A stretch of DNA of 64,000 nt, from assembly GCA_914767885.1 (NCBI GenBank), contig CAJZBQ010000036.1:620001-684000 (forward strand), in the 5' to 3' direction. Below are positions 10,501 to 20,185 of this stretch, in pieces. Position 1 is the stretch's first letter, and every line of letters begins with the position of its first letter. Below the pieces are notes generated by a model. That model searched no databases and was not told where the DNA came from. It saw nothing but the letters and a program-made list of their open reading frames with translations. Source of the stretch: Blepharisma stoltei. Taxonomy: Eukaryota > Ciliophora > Heterotrichea > Heterotrichida > Blepharismidae. Made by a program: the position numbers and the translations under genes.

Positions 10501-10948
10501 GTAAATATACTTTCTCTAAAATCGCTGTCTGGTGGGACCCAAGACAGCCCATCACATCTGCTGAGTCCTTTGACTTGCTTTGCCCCAATATATCTATAGA
10601 GGTTTCCTCTATATAGCGCTGAAAGCGCAGACATTTTCCCAGGAGCTTTCCAAGTTCGTCGGACCAAATCGCTTTTGGTCCGACCAAGGCATTGATTTGG
10701 TGCAACCAACCGATAAATTCCGATCAGAATTTATCGGCCTTACAGCGCCAAACATAGGAAACTTCTATATTTTCAATTTGTTTCAGCAGCTTAAGAGGCT
10801 GATATACGATTTCTTCACTATATCCTAAAGGCTTTTCTCCAGAATATATGGATTTTTCATTGGATCTATATGTAATTGCAGAAAGGCCTTCTATTTGGGG
10901 TAGAGGGTAATGGCTTGACTGATTAATTTTTGAGATTTCTTGTTTCAT
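7579..10948 (-). CDS. Chitin synthase (GT2), with a helix-turn-helix-like C-terminus; three insertions
   Basis: A family 2 glycosyltransferase that polymerises GlcNAc from UDP-GlcNAc at a membrane. Seen in order: MVVAMYNEE, a VIVDGI stretch, QKNRRKLNSHLWFF, LLDVGTKP, KALESVIGYISVLPGAFSAY, ED in YLAEDRVLC, and the QRRRWINGSWF product-binding motif, followed by at least six hydrophobic segments. After a Gly-rich linker, the last 50 residues (RRKNISIKMLSRMTNIRKYR then IENGIDKP) look like an XRE/Cro-type helix-turn-helix. UGA is W in the AYVWEAL segment. Insertions: 10610-10740 and 9400-9630 (TA, restore the frame) and a retroposon at 8177-8580. The start ATG is at 10948. Could serve cyst wall synthesis (inference). 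Confidence 0.9.
8177..8580 (-). mobile_element. GC-rich retroposon-like insertion, copy 3, in the chitin synthase gene
   Basis: The flanks 8152-8176 and 8581-8607 are diverged direct copies of the same target, with shared motifs CCTGCTTATCAATC and CCTTGCTAATCAATC. A GTTATC-type tail is on the left and ATGCCATTTTAT on the right, the same arrangement as the copy at 2769-3377. Its GC-rich body shares a stretch (CTCAGCTCCTG) with 57575-57950. Near the right end is a hairpin AAAATTAGCGAAGCTAATTTT-like (8547-8566). Insertion is between the DLID and KQGK codons. No TA pair gives an in-frame join here. Confidence 0.65.
9400..9630. mobile_element. IES with CAGTCTCCTTTTGACTCG inverted repeats, in the chitin synthase gene
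   Basis: TA-bounded, 231 bp. Inverted ends: CAGTCTCCTTTTGACTCG at 9408-9425 and CGAGCCAAAAGGAGACTC at 9607-9624. Removal joins the KAKHSY and ILRYVKK codons, restoring the chitin synthase region before ETDVPE. No second copy of this family was noticed in the window. Confidence 0.8.
10610..10740. mobile_element. Short multi-hairpin IES in the chitin synthase gene
   Basis: About 131 bp, TA-bounded. It holds three hairpins: GCGCTGAAAGCGC, GTCGGACCAAATCGCTTTTGGTCCGAC and CCGATAAATTCCGATCAGAATTTATCGG. Excision joins VSYVWRC to RGNLYRYIG in frame on the minus strand. Confidence 0.75.
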
Positions 10949-11177
10949 TTAAATAATATTTTAATAAATCCATTTGTGATAAATCAACATAGACTGATCA
11001 TCGTAAACGGAAAAAAATTAATTATAATTTTTATAAAAAGCTTAGTTTTGTAATAAGAAAATATAATTTTTTTTGATTTATTTATTTTTTTTATATCTAA
11101 AATGGAAAGAAAATTGGGCATAGAAATTAATCCAATAGTTTTATAAAGATATAGAGCATTATCTCTTCATTATCATT

Positions 11178-12713
11178 TTAAGTCATATTTTGAAGTGAAT
11201 CAATTTCTCTTGAAATGTTATTCCGGGCTTGATTTTCTAGCATTGGTCTGAAATAATCAGAATAATATATGTGATCTCTTTCCAAAAACTTTTGCATTAC
11301 TTGGCAACGTCCTTTTCTGTAATCTTCATCAGAATAAAACGAATACTCTCTTTTTATATTTTCTGAATATTCATTGTAAGTCTCTTCACTTGCTCCAAGA
11401 ATCGACATATCCAAATCCAAAAAAATTAATTCTTCTTCCTCAGTCGTTTCAGGTCTATGTGTGATTGTTGCCAAAATATAGCTTTCCACTTTGCTATAGC
11501 ATTCATTTATTCCGCAATCCTTACAAAAATTGATAAACAAATCTTTGCTTTTTACCTCATTATTTCTGTCATCATGAAATCCTTTATAATCAGCATAATA
11601 AATTACATCATGAAACCAAATGCTGAGCTCAAGAATTTGTGAGTAATTGTTAGAATAGTTATCGAGGAGGGAATACATTTGATATATATGGTTTAATGTA
11701 TGATAGTATCGAAATTTTCTATTATATTGGCTGGATACCATTTCCCACCAATATTCTATTTTCCTGTTTTCTATCCCCAGCTTTTTGCAGAGGTTGTATC
11801 ATCTTTCTTTCAGAAAGCAATATCTGCCTCTCGAAGATTCTATAATTTGGTTTCTTATCTGTGTGCTGCCAGCTTTATTGTGAGATTCAGTCAATAAGCT
11901 AATCACAACTTTTTCTAGTTTGTTTAAGCCATTTGTTTCTCTAGCTTTATTGATTAATTCAAATGCTTTTTCTACCTCTTCAGTTAAAATGACGACCTGG
12001 TAAATTGGGTTTGTACCTGAAGGCCCAACAGGGTCAAAAAGCTCAAAAGTGTCGACTTCAACTGAAGGAGAAATTTTCTTCAAAAATGATTTTACAGATT
12101 CACATCTATAATCAAATGATTGAAGGCATTCTTTCCCTTGCTTATTTATTAGCAATGACTCTTTAGTTATCCCGATTCCTATTAACTTCTTGCTAAAAAT
12201 AGCCGCAGCTGTAAGAAGCAGCATATGTCCAGGATGAAGGTGATCAAATGTGCCACCCAGAACAGAGTAATCATAAGCATCCATAACATTTGCAGATAGA
12301 TTTGAGCTGAGAATGGGCATTGAAATAGGTTCAGTGTGAGGGATTTCAAAAAAAGTGTAACTATGAGGTTCACACAAATGTTCGGTAATAATATCAGATA
12401 AAGATTCATAACTAAAGATCAAGTCTGCAGTGTCAAGAATATTTTTCCTCGATATTTCTCCAAATAATTGAGGAAGAATTATTATAATTTTAGGTTCTAA
12501 AGGCGAATAAGAAGAAGAATATATATTCACCAAGACAGAGAATATCTTGCTTCAATCATTCAGATATGGCTCAGGTAAGCTTAAATCACAAACAACTTCT
12601 TCAAGGACATAGTAAGCAGCAGAACGTAAGCAGCTTGAAATTATAGGAATTTGTGAATCATTCTCCAAAGTGAATTTGATGTAGCCTTGCTTATAGCTTA
12701 GATTAGACATCAT
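11178..12713 (-). CDS. Phosphopantetheine adenylyltransferase fused to an HD-domain phosphohydrolase
   Basis: About 511 aa with no intron or IES. Residues about 130-290 form a nucleotidyltransferase: GGTFDHLHPGHMLLL holds the T/HxGH signature and GSTQIRNQ is the ISSTxxR-like motif. This is the PPAT step of coenzyme A synthesis, as in the N-terminal part of COASY. The C-terminal 190 residues carry YHTLNHI, LSIWFHDVIY and ATITHRP, a metal-dependent H..HD..D phosphohydrolase of the small HD family. UGA is W at the junction between the two parts and at about residue 56, so a standard code would split this into three ORFs. The N-terminal 120 residues may be the COASY-type N-terminal extension. No kinase (DPCK) domain is visible. 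The ATG at 12713 is followed by a second ATG. Confidence 0.8.
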
Positions 12714-12768
12714 CAAAATAAAATCTAATAAGTTGAACAAAAATAAAAATTTATTAATAATCAATGCC

Positions 12769-13317
12769 CTATGCTTTCTTTTGTGCAATTCTTTCTTGCA
12801 AATTTTCATACGGACTCATTGCAAAATTATCTTTTATAACAATTTTTTTAACTTTCGGCTTTTTAGGCAAAATTTCTTTTCCAGGAGTTTTCGCTCTTCT
12901 TGTTTTAAAAATATTGATTCTAGAAGACTCAACGCCAGATTTATTTGTATCTTTCTCTGATACAAGTCTTTTAATAGACCCTTTTATAAAAGAAAACTGC
13001 TCCTTTTCCATACCAATCGGTTTTCAGCTCATAGCATCAGTTAATTTGCAAGTAGTGTTAAAAAATTCTTCTAAATCCAAACTTTGAGAAACACTGCAAA
13101 ATTCATTTGGTTTATGCACTGACCTTATCTTAAAAGTTTTCCTTGACTGTTGAGGTGGGCTTTCTTGCGTTGAATCATATGCTGATTGGCTTTTACGGGA
13201 TTCCTTAATGATAGGGGACTCTTCAAACCTGTCCAATGTGCTTGCTTGTGTTTCAGACGTCCTTTCTAATGGTGGTTTCACTTTTTCATGGTGTGAAGGG
13301 GTGTAATAACGTCGCAT
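12769..13317 (-). CDS. Hypothetical basic protein
   Basis: About 182 aa, read through one UGA (W) at about 13021. It begins MRRYYTPSHHEKVKPPLERT, is rich in serine, lysine and arginine, and ends in a basic stretch (KKPKVKKIVIKDNF). No domain was recognised and low complexity is likely. It lies in tandem with the PPAT/HD gene, whose ATG is 55 bp downstream. S/T-P sites (YTPS, AKTPG) suggest a phosphoprotein, possibly cytoskeletal (weak inference). Confidence 0.6.
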
Positions 13318-13467
13318 TGATATTTAAGCTTTTAGAAATCTTTTATAAATTGATTATTCCATTTATTCATTTTAATAGAAATAAAAGGAAAGTTAAAGAC
13401 AGGTATATACTGTGCTACTTATTTTTATTTACTCTTTCTTCAAAAAAATTTTATAGAAAAATAATTT

Positions 13468-13537
13468 GATATAAAGAGATAATTAGTATACGAAATATAG
13501 CTAATTCTGTTGAATTAAAGCAGCTTGCATTTTAAAT
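13468..13537. repeat. Degenerate family A core
   Basis: This stretch (AGATAATTAGTATACGAAAT through GCAGCTTGCATTTTAAAT) matches, in inverted orientation, the conserved inner part of the family A elements, for example at 48870-48950. Clear terminal repeats are not visible, so it is a decayed or partial copy. Confidence 0.4.
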
Positions 13538-13573
13538 ATAAATTTTTCAAATCAAATTGGGATGCTTAAAAAT

Positions 13574-14713
13574 TTACTTTTTTGCTCGCCCATGAAGGAG
13601 GGTTAGGGAAAGTGGATGATAAAATGGATTTCCTCCATTTTTCTGCACACACATGTCATCAAACTTTGTGAATTCTCCTGATCTCCTAAAAAAAACTTTG
13701 GGATTCTTTGCTAATGCTTCTTGATATTGAGGATTTAGCTTGCGGTTATATCTTATCTCTTCCCTCATAAGTGTCTCTATTTCTTTCCTCTTCAAGCACG
13801 TAGTAGCAGATTTCACATTTAAAGGGGCATTGGTTATTGGATCATAATGCACTTTCTGAGCGTTAATCATGGAAAAATAGCCATTATTTGTATTGAAATT
13901 ACGCTCAGTTTCTGTGTTTGCATGATATTTCGAATTAAAGCTTACAGGAGTAACTGATTTAGCGGTTTTAGAAGTCCTTGGGGTCAAAATCGTTGGCTCT
14001 GATTCGACCCTTTGGATATATTTTGAATTTCCAGAGCCATTATAATATTTCCCAACTTTTCATGCTCGAGATAGAAAAGGGAGCTTTGGGAACGTGAAAC
14101 GCTTCGACTGTTCGTTAGAATTTGCATTTTCTCTAGGCGTAGAATTAGGATTATTAAAATTCAGGCGTTAGCCATATTGGTGACGCAGTCACTAAAGGCC
14201 TTCCGTATTGGAGATTCTAATGCTTTTTGACTCCAGCCCAGGTGGTCCTCCCCCCGAAGGTGGATGCCACTTCCGGTAGTTTCTACCTCCTCCTTTCCTT
14301 GCGGCTTCAGTCTTGAGTGCTTATGGATTTCTGAGGCCCTGCTACAGGCAATTGGAGTCTTTCGGGTGCCGAAATGCTTTCCTTCGACTGCTACAGGAAA
14401 AAGACTACTTCCCTATGCCTGAGCTGAAACCCCAAGTTTTCTCGGTAGAGAAATGCCCATGGATCCTCGGATCCAAAAGGACTTTTTTTCGCACCTCCAT
14501 TCCCAACTACAGGAAAGCAGCCAACACCTACCCGGGTGCAGATCTCTTGAGCCTTTGACTCTTGACTCGAATCCGTCCTAGTTCGCAGCAATCATAAGGT
14601 CTAGACTGTTGCATCAAGAGGGCAGGTTTGACAAGTGTCGCTATTTTAATGTATTTATTTTGTCTAGGCAATTTTGAATTATCATACTTTTTATATGCAT
14701 TGGCAGCCAACAT
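13574..14713 (-). CDS. Hypothetical protein, one IES
   Basis: About 215 aa after removing the IES at 14155-14646. It starts MLAANAYKKYDNSKLPRQN and continues into a serine/threonine- and asparagine-rich stretch, a basic middle part (KRKEIETLMREEIRYNRK), and ends HGRAKK. UGA is W once (ARAW). No domain was recognised. Its ATG lies 23 nt from the ATG of the divergent LNR/RING gene. The composition resembles small ciliary or cortical proteins, but that is only an impression. Confidence 0.6.
14155..14646. mobile_element. GC-rich IES in a hypothetical gene
   Basis: About 492 bp between the TA at 14155-14156 and the TA at 14647-14648. Removal joins the KYI codons to NNPNSTP in frame. The body is clearly more GC-rich than the surroundings and differs from the 607 bp retroposon, although the right end (GTCGCTATTTTAATGTAT) is reminiscent of it. 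Weak inverted ends: ATTAAAAT on both sides. Confidence 0.65.
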
Positions 14714-14736
14714 TATTTATTTTTCAAATTATTTAG

Positions 14737-15414
14737 ATGTTTTTAGTAAGAGTTCAAATAAAAAATCTTATGGCAAAAACATTTGTAACATTTAATACTA
14801 GACAGAACTTTAAGATGGTAAGAAGGACTCTTTTCCTTATTACTTGGAAGGCCTTTTTGACGTACTCCTGCTTATGTCCAAGCACATATTTAGGAAATGG
14901 CCACTGCGACTCCCAGTGCAATGTTGCTGCTTGTAATTATGACCAAGGCGACTGCGACTCCGATTCTTCAGGCAGTTCCGATTCAAATACAATAATAGCA
15001 ACTATTGTAGGTGTTGTGGTCGGAATTTTTGTAATTTTTTGGCTGTAATCTTCATCTAGGGTAATCGGCTGTACGATTTACTGCAAATATCTTCATAAAA
15101 AGAAAAATCAAGTATCCTGCGGTATTCAAAACGAGATTGATGGAAACTCCATAAGAGGATCCGACATCGAGTCATCGCAGTTAATAACAAAAGAAATTAT
15201 TCAAAAAATATCTCCTATTGAGAATTATTACGTAGGAATACCGATGGAAGGAGACCCTATGTGCTCAGTTTGCTATATTGATTTTAAAATTGGAGATTGA
15301 ATAAGAAGAACTCATTGCCTACATTTATTTCATGCAAAGTGCTTGGATGAATGATTACTATCTAGAAATTTAACACCTAAATGCCCAACTTGCGAGAGGC
15401 CATTTCTGGAATAG
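14737..15414 (+). CDS. LNR (Notch-type) domain / TM / RING-H2 protein, probable membrane E3 ligase
   Basis: The N-terminus is followed by one LNR repeat (YLGNGHCDSQCNVAACNYDQ with GDCD), a transmembrane segment (TIIATIVGVVVGIFVIFW), a cytoplasmic linker and a C-terminal RING-H2 finger: CSVCYIDF, CLHLFHAKC, CPTC. A 15 nt intron lies at 15045-15059, inside the TM/juxtamembrane codons. UGA is W in the RING (GDWIRR, DEWLL), as expected for RING-H2 tryptophans. The topology suggests a lumenal or extracellular LNR and cytosolic ubiquitin ligase activity. The start is uncertain: ATG 14737 or the later ATG 14815, which would give a cleaner signal peptide (MVRRTLFLITWKAFL). Confidence 0.8.
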
Positions 15415-15467
15415 AAATCGATTTTAAATCTATATGTTATAATCATATATTTGGAGTCTTTTAAATC

Positions 15468-15721
15468 TAACTCCCTCAGTAAGCTAGCAAATTATTGTCT
15501 TTTAAAAAAAAAAACTCTAGAAAGTGAGTAAAAAATTTTTTATAAAATATATTTATAAGTGATGATTATTATAATGAAATCTAGCTCTCTTGAATTTTAA
15601 AAAAGCTGTATTTTAAAGCACTTATTTGCAAATGTTATTTATTTCCAATTTTGCGAAAAAAAAAATTAACGCCCTCCATGAGTAATCAAAAATTTTGCTT
15701 GCTCACAAGAGTGGGAGAGAA
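15468..15721. mobile_element. Family A MITE-like element, intergenic
   Basis: 254 bp between TA dinucleotides. Left end TAACTCCCTCAGTAAGC. Right end has GAGTGGGAGAGAAGTA and an inner second TIR copy (CCCTCCATGAGTAATCAAAA). The core GATTATTATAATGAAATC is present. It lies just after the LNR/RING stop codon. Confidence 0.7.
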
Positions 15722-15917
15722 GTAAATAAAATTTTTTAAATAAGAAACGGTTTTTTGAATTTCATAAATAGGTTTAAAATTAATTGTAGGATAAAGTAAA
15801 ATAAATTTTTGGTATCTTTTTATAAAGAATAGCAAAATAATCTCGATAAGTTTGATTTTAAATAAGAAAGATTGAGTTAAAAAATTATATATTAAGTTTA
15901 ATTCAGCGAAAATTACA

Positions 15918-16100
15918 CTATGTTTCTTTCAGTTTAATCACAGTAGTTTCAAGATTCTGCACTTTTTCTTGGAGATTGCCAATCTCTTCTAGCAATTTCA
16001 TTAAAATTTCTCTAGTATCTGATTGATTTTCTGAGAATTTGAAGTATGGAGTCTTTTCTTTGGAATAATTCAACTCATTTTTCAGATATAGCTGATCCAC
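15918..16100 (-). CDS. Possible small coiled-coil ORF
   Basis: About 60 codons, ending in a clear heptad coiled coil (LLEEIGNLQEKVQNLETTV). The frame has no ATG: it opens at GTG, just after an in-frame TAA. A nearby ATG at about 16120 lies in another frame and no 15-16 nt intron connects them. It could be the last exon of a gene broken by an insertion, or a pseudogene. Confidence 0.3.
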   Translation of the reverse strand: MDQLYLKNELNYSKEKTPYFKFSENQSDTREILMKLLEEIGNLQEKVQNLETTVIKLKET

Positions 16101-16112
16101 CCTTATTTATAG

Positions 16113-16365
16113 TCATCATTAAAAATTTAATCGCTATAATGGGCTTGATGCCTTCTCATCTTAATTAAGAACTCTCATCATTTAGATAAAACTCAGATTT
16201 AAAAAAAAAAATTCTAGAATTTCAAATTATCTTATCTTGTCTTATATTATTTACAATTAAATGGCTCTTCCCTTGCTTTTTATGAAAAGTGGTGATTATA
16301 ACAAAAATGGCCCAATTTTGGGGCAAAAGTGATATATGAAAAATGGTTGACAAGTGTAAAACAGG
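16113..16365. repeat. Dispersed repeat, copy 1 (partner at 43926-44185)
   Basis: About 250 bp align by eye with 43926-44185 in the same orientation: shared blocks include ATCGCTATAAT, AGATTTCAAATTAT-like, CATGAAAAGTGGTG-like, CCCAATTTT and AAAAATGGTTGACAA. No coding potential is seen. In the partner copy the repeat lies inside a family B element. Confidence 0.55.
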
Positions 16366-16386
16366 CTTAAAAATAACGAATCCATT

Positions 16387-16869
16387 CTACCAATTTGATT
16401 TTCAATGATGACCATCTATACAGGTGCATGAACTATATTCAATTTCCCTTTCATACTGTTTTACAGCAATATTATGACTATGCTGTAATGCTTTATATTT
16501 AATTTCTAATTTTTTGTACCTCCCATGCTCTTTACTATCATTTAAATTATTGGATGAATAAGAGCGATTAAATGATGCATTTGTAGAAGTCGCTGTGATT
16601 TTTGGTGGGTCAATGACTGCTTTCGGCTCAAAGTTATTTATTAGTCCAAATATTTTATTTTTGGGGTCTGATTCCCATTGTGATTTTTCATCAGAATCAA
16701 TAGAGAGGGTCATCTCACTCAATTCTTTATCAATATCTCTAAAAATTTCTGAAGAGTCTAAAGGTGGGCTAATCTTGGTAATAAGTTTAGGTGTAGGGCG
16801 CTTTATTTTGCTTTTGAGTCCTGGATAAACTCCTTTTGGGAAAATATCTTTTCGTAATTGCCTTTTCAT
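16387..16869 (-). CDS. Hypothetical basic protein
   Basis: About 160 aa. It starts MKRQLRKDIFPKGVYPGLKS, contains proline- and serine-rich stretches and a C-terminal helical, coiled-coil-like part (YKKLEIKYKALQHSHN), and ends in a cysteine/histidine-rich tail. A UGA near the end reads W, moving the stop to TAG at 16387-16389. No family was recognised. Confidence 0.6.
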
Positions 16870-17211
16870 ATTTATTTAAAAGATCAACAAAATTTAAATT
16901 TTTTGAGTGTTAATATCAATGACCAAATATTAAAATAGCTACTTTTTATTTAAAATAAAATATATTACAACAATATATTAATTTATAGATGTTTATATAA
17001 GGTAAGTTGGCATCAGGCCCTTATTTAAAATATGCTTTTTGATAAGAATATGGCCATTATTTTTGCAATCAATTTTTAGCTCAATAGATTATCTGCTTAT
17101 CAACTAATAGAGAATATTCTTATACATTAAATTAATTCTCAAAAATTCTAGCAATATTTTTGATATTTGCTTTCATAATTGTGAAAACGGATAAATTAAA
17201 TTTTTATTAAG

Positions 17212-17843
17212 ATGTCGAGCTCAGAAAAGACTCCGCTTAAAGCTCAATATCCTCCTCCTTATTATATAAAATCAGAAAATTACCAAGCAACCCCTCCTCC
17301 TCCACAGCCTATGCCATCAAATCATGACAATTCTCAAGATAATCAAACTCCTTTGTACTATGAATTTTATGATCCATATATGGGACTTGGTAACACGACT
17401 CAAAATATTTATTGCCAAATATGTGGAAGGAATACTTGGACTCGTGTAGAACAACGTCCAGGTCTATTATCTTATTTATGCTGCACTTATAGCCCAGGAC
17501 AATTATTATTACTCACCCTGGGCTACCACATAAGCTCTAATTCTCAAAATTCATTGAGTTCCAATACTTGCCAAACCAACTCCATGAGTTGACAAATGCA
17601 TTCTATGGTACGCTTGTCAAATCATGGAATTGGTTTAGCAAGCATTGGAGTAAATCAACTCTACGATTTGCAGCTCCAAATGGTAGCCTAGGGTGAGCAA
17701 TAAGTCATCCTGGGCTATATCTTTGCCTTTCCGGATGCTTTTGTGGTTGCTGTCTTATTCCGTTATACTCAAAACACTGCAAGGATTCAGTACACTTCTG
17801 CTCTAATTGCAATACACCACTTGCAGTAGTAACACCTCTTTAA
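17212..17843 (+). CDS. LITAF-domain protein, one IES
   Basis: The N-terminus is proline-rich (TPPPPQPMP). It is followed by a LITAF/SIMPLE zinc-binding domain: the first half CQICGRNTWTRVEQRPG, a short hydrophobic membrane-inserting loop, and the second half CFCGCCLIPLYSKHCKDSVH then CSNC. The domain anchors proteins to late endosomal membranes. The two cysteine pairs are separated by the IES at 17488-17717, and only its removal at TA restores the domain and its membrane loop (LCCTYLCLSGC). The stop is TAA at 17841. Confidence 0.85.
17488..17717. mobile_element. IES with TATAGCCCAGGA inverted ends, in the LITAF gene
   Basis: 230 bp, TA-bounded. The left end TATAGCCCAGGACAATTATT is mirrored by the right end CATCCTGGGCTATA. 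Just inside are second copies (CACCCTGGGCTACC and GGTAGCCTAGGGTG), so each end is itself a hairpin. A middle part repeats CCATGAGTTGACAAATG-like and its complement. Confidence 0.85.
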
Positions 17844-18026
17844 TCTTATAATTATCATATAAATCACAAATTAGTGTCGAAATTTAGACTCAATATTTAA
17901 TTTATTAATTTGATAAAACGTTATTTGGAGGCCTAAGCAGATTGAATAGATTTGCCATTGAGTATTTATTGATTATTTTGGGTTAGAATATTAGAAAACA
18001 CTTCTACTTTTGTCAATCCGATCTTT

Positions 18027-18341
18027 AACTTACAGCCCTACGTAAGAAATGAAAATATTTTGCTCGCTAATGATGGGTGATGATTTAAAAATTTATATAA
18101 ATTTTAAATAAAAATTATTTTTATAAATTCTTAAATATCCCAACTCTGCAAGATTACTTTAATGTGTAAAATTTTATGTTTTAAAATGTAAGCTGTTAAA
18201 AAAATCAAACAGAACTAGCTAGAGATTTCATTATAATATACTATCACTTATATATATCAAAATATTTTTCATAAAAATAATTTTTTTTTTTCGTTTAAAT
18301 GGGGATCTCTCCAATGGTTTTGCTCATTCACGGAAAGGAAG
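18027..18341. mobile_element. Degenerate family A element, intergenic
   Basis: The right half is clear: the core AAGCTGTTAAAAAAATCAAA, CAGAACTAGCTAGAGATTTC, and the terminus TTTTGCTCATTCACGGAAAG then GAAGTA. The left end is poorly preserved (TAACTTACAGCCCTACG, then ATTTTGCTCGC), so the start is approximate. Confidence 0.5.
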
Positions 18342-18544
18342 TAAGAATAGCATATTATAAGTTGTTTTAATAGAATATCAGCAATCCAATTGATAATTAA
18401 ATTTTTTGAACGCTCACAATGTCAGTTAAAATTGGATAAGTTTTTGTCCATCTCTAAAAAATTTACTTAAGCTATCAATTCTAGTTTAAGACTTGCTAAG
18501 ACCCTAAGAGATAAAAAAGGGATGCAAATCCTAGCACTCTCCAC

Positions 18545-19119
18545 TGACTCCCCCCCTTTAAATTGAAACTAAAAATTTTGTTCCAATTTAAAGGGGGGTT
18601 AATTTTATTTTTTAAAAAAAATATCAATATAAAATTTTTTTTAAAAAATATAAAAATTTCAAAAAGCAAAATTTCAAAAACTTATCGAATTAGATCAATA
18701 AATTTGTTTAATAAAACGCTATTTTACTCTTTTATCCTTTAAATCAAAGTAAGATATAACTAAATTTTCATTATTAGTTAATACGACACTATTAATTGGT
18801 ATCAAAATTATTTACACAAAAATTTTTATTGATAAAAAAAATTAAAAAAAAAAAATTTTGGCAAATTTATCGATCAAAGTGCTAATTTTGTTTAAATAAG
18901 ATTTATTTATACTCTATTCTTTAAAATAAAGCAAGAGATAAGTAAATTTTTTAAATTTTATAAAGAATTCCTATTGAATTTATATCAAAACTATCCAAAT
19001 AAAAAATATCATTTTTATCAAAAAAAACAAAAATTTTTTTTGAAAATTTTTAAAAAAAAAAATACCAAAAAAGTGGAAATTTTACCGATATTTTTTTCCA
19101 ATTTAAAGGGGGGGAGGAG
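18545..19119. mobile_element. Family B element, intergenic, TGA-flanked (575 bp)
   Basis: Flanked by TGA on both sides. The left end TGACTCCCCCCCTTTAAATT forms a hairpin with its own inverted copy ending at 18599. The right end is CCAATTTAAAGGGGGGGAGG then AGTGA. The AT-rich interior consists of diverged repeats of about 170 bp built around ACTCT..CTTTAAAxxAAAGxAAGATATAACTAAAT. An inverted copy lies in the RAD54-like gene at 49685-50465. Confidence 0.7.
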
Positions 19120-19234
19120 TGAGAGAAAATTTCCTAAAAGCAAGTCGAGTTTAATATTTTTTCATTGAAAACTGCTAATATTTATCACGTCTATCTTAAT
19201 ATTTAGGCTATTTAAATCTATATTTCTTGTAAGA

Positions 19235-19933
19235 TTACTTAAGATCAACTGCAGTTGAACCTTTAGAAGCACCAATACCTGGCCTTCCATGCTTAACTGG
19301 CTTATATGTAAGTGAAAATTCTGCTAAATTGCCTCTATAAGTAAGCAAAAACTAAACGAAAAATAAACTTTGCTCTTTAATCATTTTTAATATAAAATCC
19401 ATTATGAAATAACTTTTGATATTTGAACAATAATTATTATAATAAATATAACTCTGTTGAACAAATTGAATTCTAAATATAAATTTTATAAATTAAATTA
19501 TTTTTACTTATCGATTTTTTCTATAGGAATTTTTATAAATTTAAAAAGAACTCCTTTAGAGATTTTTTGCTAGTTTGCAAAGGAGTAAGTAGTGTCCAAT
19601 CATGTCTGGTTTGATTTCAACTGGTACAAAAGATTTTCCATTATAAATTCCAACCACAGAGCCAACTAATTCTGGCAAAATGATTGCATCTCTTAGATGT
19701 GTCTTCACTGGTTTTGGCTTTTCTCCTACTTGGGTATCTTTCTTTGCAGCCACACATTTTTTGTAAAAGCGGATATATTTGTGAGGAACCTCTCTATTCA
19801 GAAGCCTTCTTCTTTGTCTGCAGCCTAGAAGCTTTAGGAAATCTTCTTTTTCCATCTTCACCAAGTCATCAAGATCAACTCCACGATAAGTGTACTTACG
19901 GAATGCTCTTTTCTTTGGCTGGGATTCTGCCAT
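19235..19933 (-). CDS. RPS15: Ribosomal protein uS19 (RPS15 family), one IES
   Basis: Small-subunit protein of the head domain. The N-terminal part has the eukaryotic extension ([20 protein letters not shown]), [25 protein letters not shown] and PDMIGHY. The conserved end [14 protein letters not shown] is encoded about 250 bp further on, beyond the IES at 19338-19589. Removing this between TA dinucleotides gives [20 protein letters not shown]. The family normally ends THSSRFIPLK, whereas here the end is [10 protein letters not shown]. The ATG is at 19933. An essential gene that needs excision. Confidence 0.9.
19338..19589. mobile_element. Family A element in the uS19 gene
   Basis: 252 bp between the TA at 19338-19339 and the TA at 19590-19591. 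The core (AATAATTATTATAATAAATA, TAACTCTGTTGAAC) is recognisable. The terminal repeats are short and diverged: GTAAGCAAAAACTAAACG on the left, GCTAGTTTGCAAAGGAGTAAG on the right. Confidence 0.75.
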
Positions 19934-20185
19934 TTATAAGGTTATAAGCATGCTGGAATAGGCTTCTTGAAGTTGAATGCGAAATTGTTTGTAAATTATA
20001 TTCAATTACGTTAAATAAACATGATTTTTTAGTTCAAATAAAGGTGATTTTACACTTTGCCTTATTTTTGCTATTTGATAGATATTTAAAATGATCTTTG
20101 GCGATTTGCAATTTAATATGCAAAATGATTTTCTTGAATTAATCTGTTCTTTTTCTTTTCATGTAATGATACAAAAAACTGTATA

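Noticed and set aside
10227-10828. Plus-strand ORFs opposite the chitin synthase
   Set aside because: Antisense shadows of the glycosyltransferase domain; the minus strand has the conserved motifs.
18974-19168. Lysine-rich [21 protein letters not shown]
   Set aside because: Lies within the AT-rich repeats of a family B element; low complexity and not conserved in the copy at 49685-50465.
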